Assembly (NCBI GenBank): GCA_012962365.1
Contig: DTXR01000661.1
Span: 1 to 7,275, forward strand
Reading direction: 5' to 3'
DNA length: 7,275 nucleotides
DNA from: Chromatiaceae bacterium
Lineage (GTDB): Bacteria; Pseudomonadota; Gammaproteobacteria; Chromatiales; Chromatiaceae
How positions within the stretch are numbered: position 1 is the stretch's first letter; every line of letters begins with the position of its first letter. Both the position numbers and the translations under genes were made by a program. Under the pieces are notes generated by a model. The model was given only the letters and a program-made list of their open reading frames with translations, ran no database searches and was not told the DNA's origin. Shown here one piece after another: positions 5,665 to 7,275 of this stretch.

Positions 5665-7083
5665 ATGACAGCCAGAACCCTCTACGATAAATTGTGGGAT
5701 ACCCATGTAGTGCGCACCGACGAACACGGCACCAGCCTTCTCTACATAGACAGGCAGCTTGTACACGAGGTGACGTCGCCCCAGGCTTTTGAGGGTTTGC
5801 GCCTGGCCGGGCGAAAGCCCTGGCGTGTATCCGCAAATCTGGCTACGCCTGATCACAACGTGCCAACCAACCCGGATGATCGTCATGGCGGTGTGGAAGC
5901 CATACATGATCCGGTGTCGCGTCTTCAGGTGCAAACCCTGGATCGCAACTGCCAGGAATTCGGTATACCCGAGTTCCCCATCAATGACCCCCGCCAGGGT
6001 ATCGTGCATGTGGTGGGGCCGGAGCAGGGCGCCACCCTGCCGGGCATGACCGTGGTCTGTGGCGATTCCCATACGGCTACCCACGGTGCGTTCGGGGCTT
6101 TGGCCTTTGGTATTGGCACCTCCGAGGTGGAGCATGTGCTGGCCACCCAGTGTCTGATCCAGAAAAAATCCAGGGCCATGCTCATCGATGTGCAGGGCCA
6201 GGTGGGTGCCGGTGTGACCGCCAAGGATATCGTACTGGCCATCATTGGCAGAATTGGCACGGCGGGCGGCACTGGCTATGCCATCGAGTTTGCCGGCCAG
6301 GCTATTCGTGACCTGTCCATGGAAGGGCGCATGACGGTGTGCAATATGGCTATCGAGGCCGGTGCACGGGCCGGATTCGTTGCCGTGGATGACAGGACCA
6401 TCGATTACGTGAAAGGCCGTCCCTTTGCGCCATCCGGTGAGCTGTGGGAGCAGGCCGTGGCCAGCTGGCGTGATTTGCACTCTGACGAAGGCGCTCGTTT
6501 TGATGAGGTGGTAATACTGGATGCCACGAAAATTCAGCCTCAGGTCACCTGGGGTACTTCTCCCGAAATGGTTGTGGATGTGAACAGCGCGGTGCCCGAT
6601 CCGGATCAGGAGTCAGACGATGTGCGTGCCAACGGCATGCGTCGAGCCCTGGAATACATGGGGCTTGAGGCCGGGATGCCCATCACCGATATTCAGGTGG
6701 ATAAGGTGTTCATCGGTTCCTGCACCAATTCCCGCATCGAGGATCTGCGCGCCGCCGCACAAATCGCCAAGGGACGCAAGGTGGCTGAGAACATCAGGCA
6801 GGCACTGGTCGTGCCAGGTTCCGGGCTGGTGAAGAAACAGGCGGAAGCGGAAGGTCTGGACAGGATTTTCACAGAAGCGGGTTTCGAATGGCGCGAGCCG
6901 GGCTGCTCCATGTGCCTGGCCATGAACGCCGACCGTTTGGAGCCGGGAGAGCGTTGCGCTTCCACTTCCAACCGTAACTTTGAAGGCAGGCAGGGCATCG
7001 GCGGGCGCACCCACCTGGTGAGTCCCGCCATGGCGGCGGCTGCGGCCGTGGCCGGACATTTTGTCGACGCGAGGGATTTTTGA
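5665..7083 (+). CDS. leuC: 3-isopropylmalate dehydratase large subunit LeuC
   Basis: LeuC with LeuD forms the [4Fe-4S] isomerase that converts 2-isopropylmalate to 3-isopropylmalate in leucine synthesis. The protein is 472 aa (E. coli 466). It opens with the typical [13 protein letters not shown] (4-16). Aconitase-family blocks follow: [19 protein letters not shown] (27-45), DHNVPT (63-68), [24 protein letters not shown] (131-154 region), [14 protein letters not shown] (349-362) and [11 protein letters not shown] (411-421), then the [11 protein letters not shown] signature (434-444). Cluster ligands are C353, C414 and C417, all present. The ATG at 5665 starts the conserved N-terminus. leuD begins one base after its stop codon, so the subunits are made from one message. 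Control by the divergent LysR protein is likely. Confidence 0.98.
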   Translation: MTARTLYDKLWDTHVVRTDEHGTSLLYIDRQLVHEVTSPQAFEGLRLAGRKPWRVSANLATPDHNVPTNPDDRHGGVEAIHDPVSRLQVQTLDRNCQEFGIPEFPINDPRQGIVHVVGPEQGATLPGMTVVCGDSHTATHGAFGALAFGIGTSEVEHVLATQCLIQKKSRAMLIDVQGQVGAGVTAKDIVLAIIGRIGTAGGTGYAIEFAGQAIRDLSMEGRMTVCNMAIEAGARAGFVAVDDRTIDYVKGRPFAPSGELWEQAVASWRDLHSDEGARFDEVVILDATKIQPQVTWGTSPEMVVDVNSAVPDPDQESDDVRANGMRRALEYMGLEAGMPITDIQVDKVFIGSCTNSRIEDLRAAAQIAKGRKVAENIRQALVVPGSGLVKKQAEAEGLDRIFTEAGFEWREPGCSMCLAMNADRLEPGERCASTSNRNFEGRQGIGGRTHLVSPAMAAAAAVAGHFVDARDF

Positions 7084-7084
7084 G

Positions 7085-7275
7085 ATGGAAAAATTTACCA
7101 CATTCACCGGCAAGGTCTGCCCCCTGGACAGGGCTAACGTGGACACGGATGCCATCATCCCCAAGCAGTTTCTTAAATCCATTAAGCGCACGGGCTTCGG
7201 CCCCAACCTCTTCGATGAGTGGCGCTACCTGGATCACGGCGAGCCGGGTATGGACCCTGCCAGCCGCCAGCCCAA
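7085..7275 (+). CDS. leuD: 3-isopropylmalate dehydratase small subunit LeuD, partial
   Basis: The first 63 codons of leuD are present before the window ends; the full protein is usually about 200-215 aa. The visible part contains the family N-terminus: [20 protein letters not shown] (4-23), [16 protein letters not shown] (24-39) and LFDEWRYL (42-49). LeuD supplies the swivelling domain that completes the isomerase active site with LeuC. The ATG follows the leuC stop by a single base, and GAGGGA inside the end of leuC, eight bases before the ATG, can act as ribosome binding site. The cut is a window edge, not a truncated gene. Confidence 0.97.
   Translation, partial: MEKFTTFTGKVCPLDRANVDTDAIIPKQFLKSIKRTGFGPNLFDEWRYLDHGEPGMDPASRQP

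Overview
The window reads as ordinary chromosome of a gammaproteobacterium. The cmoA-cmoB pair (cmo5U34 tRNA modification) is mainly gammaproteobacterial, and a LysR-type regulator divergent from leuC-leuD is a layout I recall from Pseudomonas and relatives. Coding density is high, overlaps of the ATGA type are common, and the genes are moderately GC-rich while the control regions are AT-rich. Genus cannot be fixed from this sequence. No RNA genes, insertion sequences, CRISPR arrays or phage genes were seen.

Left edge (1-519): a strong hairpin (1-37) and a smaller one (41-60) lie downstream of a short minus-strand gene (132-311) for a 59-residue protein with one C-terminal membrane segment. 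Its promoter region (326-376) holds two GTTC-N7-GTTC boxes facing each other in a wide imperfect palindrome. This is the consensus known for alphaproteobacterial LexA, so a damage-regulated or otherwise repressed small membrane protein is possible. A plus-strand extended -10 element near 479-487 probably starts the next operon.

Plus-strand operon (520-3700): five tightly packed genes. They encode a 66-residue protein with three cysteines, an ArnD-like NodB-fold protein that has lost its metal and catalytic residues, a compact SET-domain protein, CmoA and CmoB. CmoA makes carboxy-S-adenosylmethionine from SAM and prephenate, and CmoB transfers the carboxymethyl group to 5-hydroxyuridine-34 of tRNA. 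The two look fully functional. The role of the first three genes is unknown; the SET protein shares with CmoA only the use of SAM.

Minus-strand pair (3771-5557): a LysR-type regulator whose 3' end overlaps by 13 bases the start of a lipoprotein with an esterase/phytase-like beta-propeller domain. The pair converges on cmoB.

Right edge (5558-7275): a 107-base divergent control region containing a perfect LysR-type palindrome (5568-5582), then leuC (complete) and leuD (cut by the window end). These encode the two subunits of isopropylmalate isomerase in leucine synthesis. The palindrome is centred about 65 bases before the predicted leuC transcription start, where LysR-type activators usually bind. 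The regulator therefore probably controls leuCD and itself.
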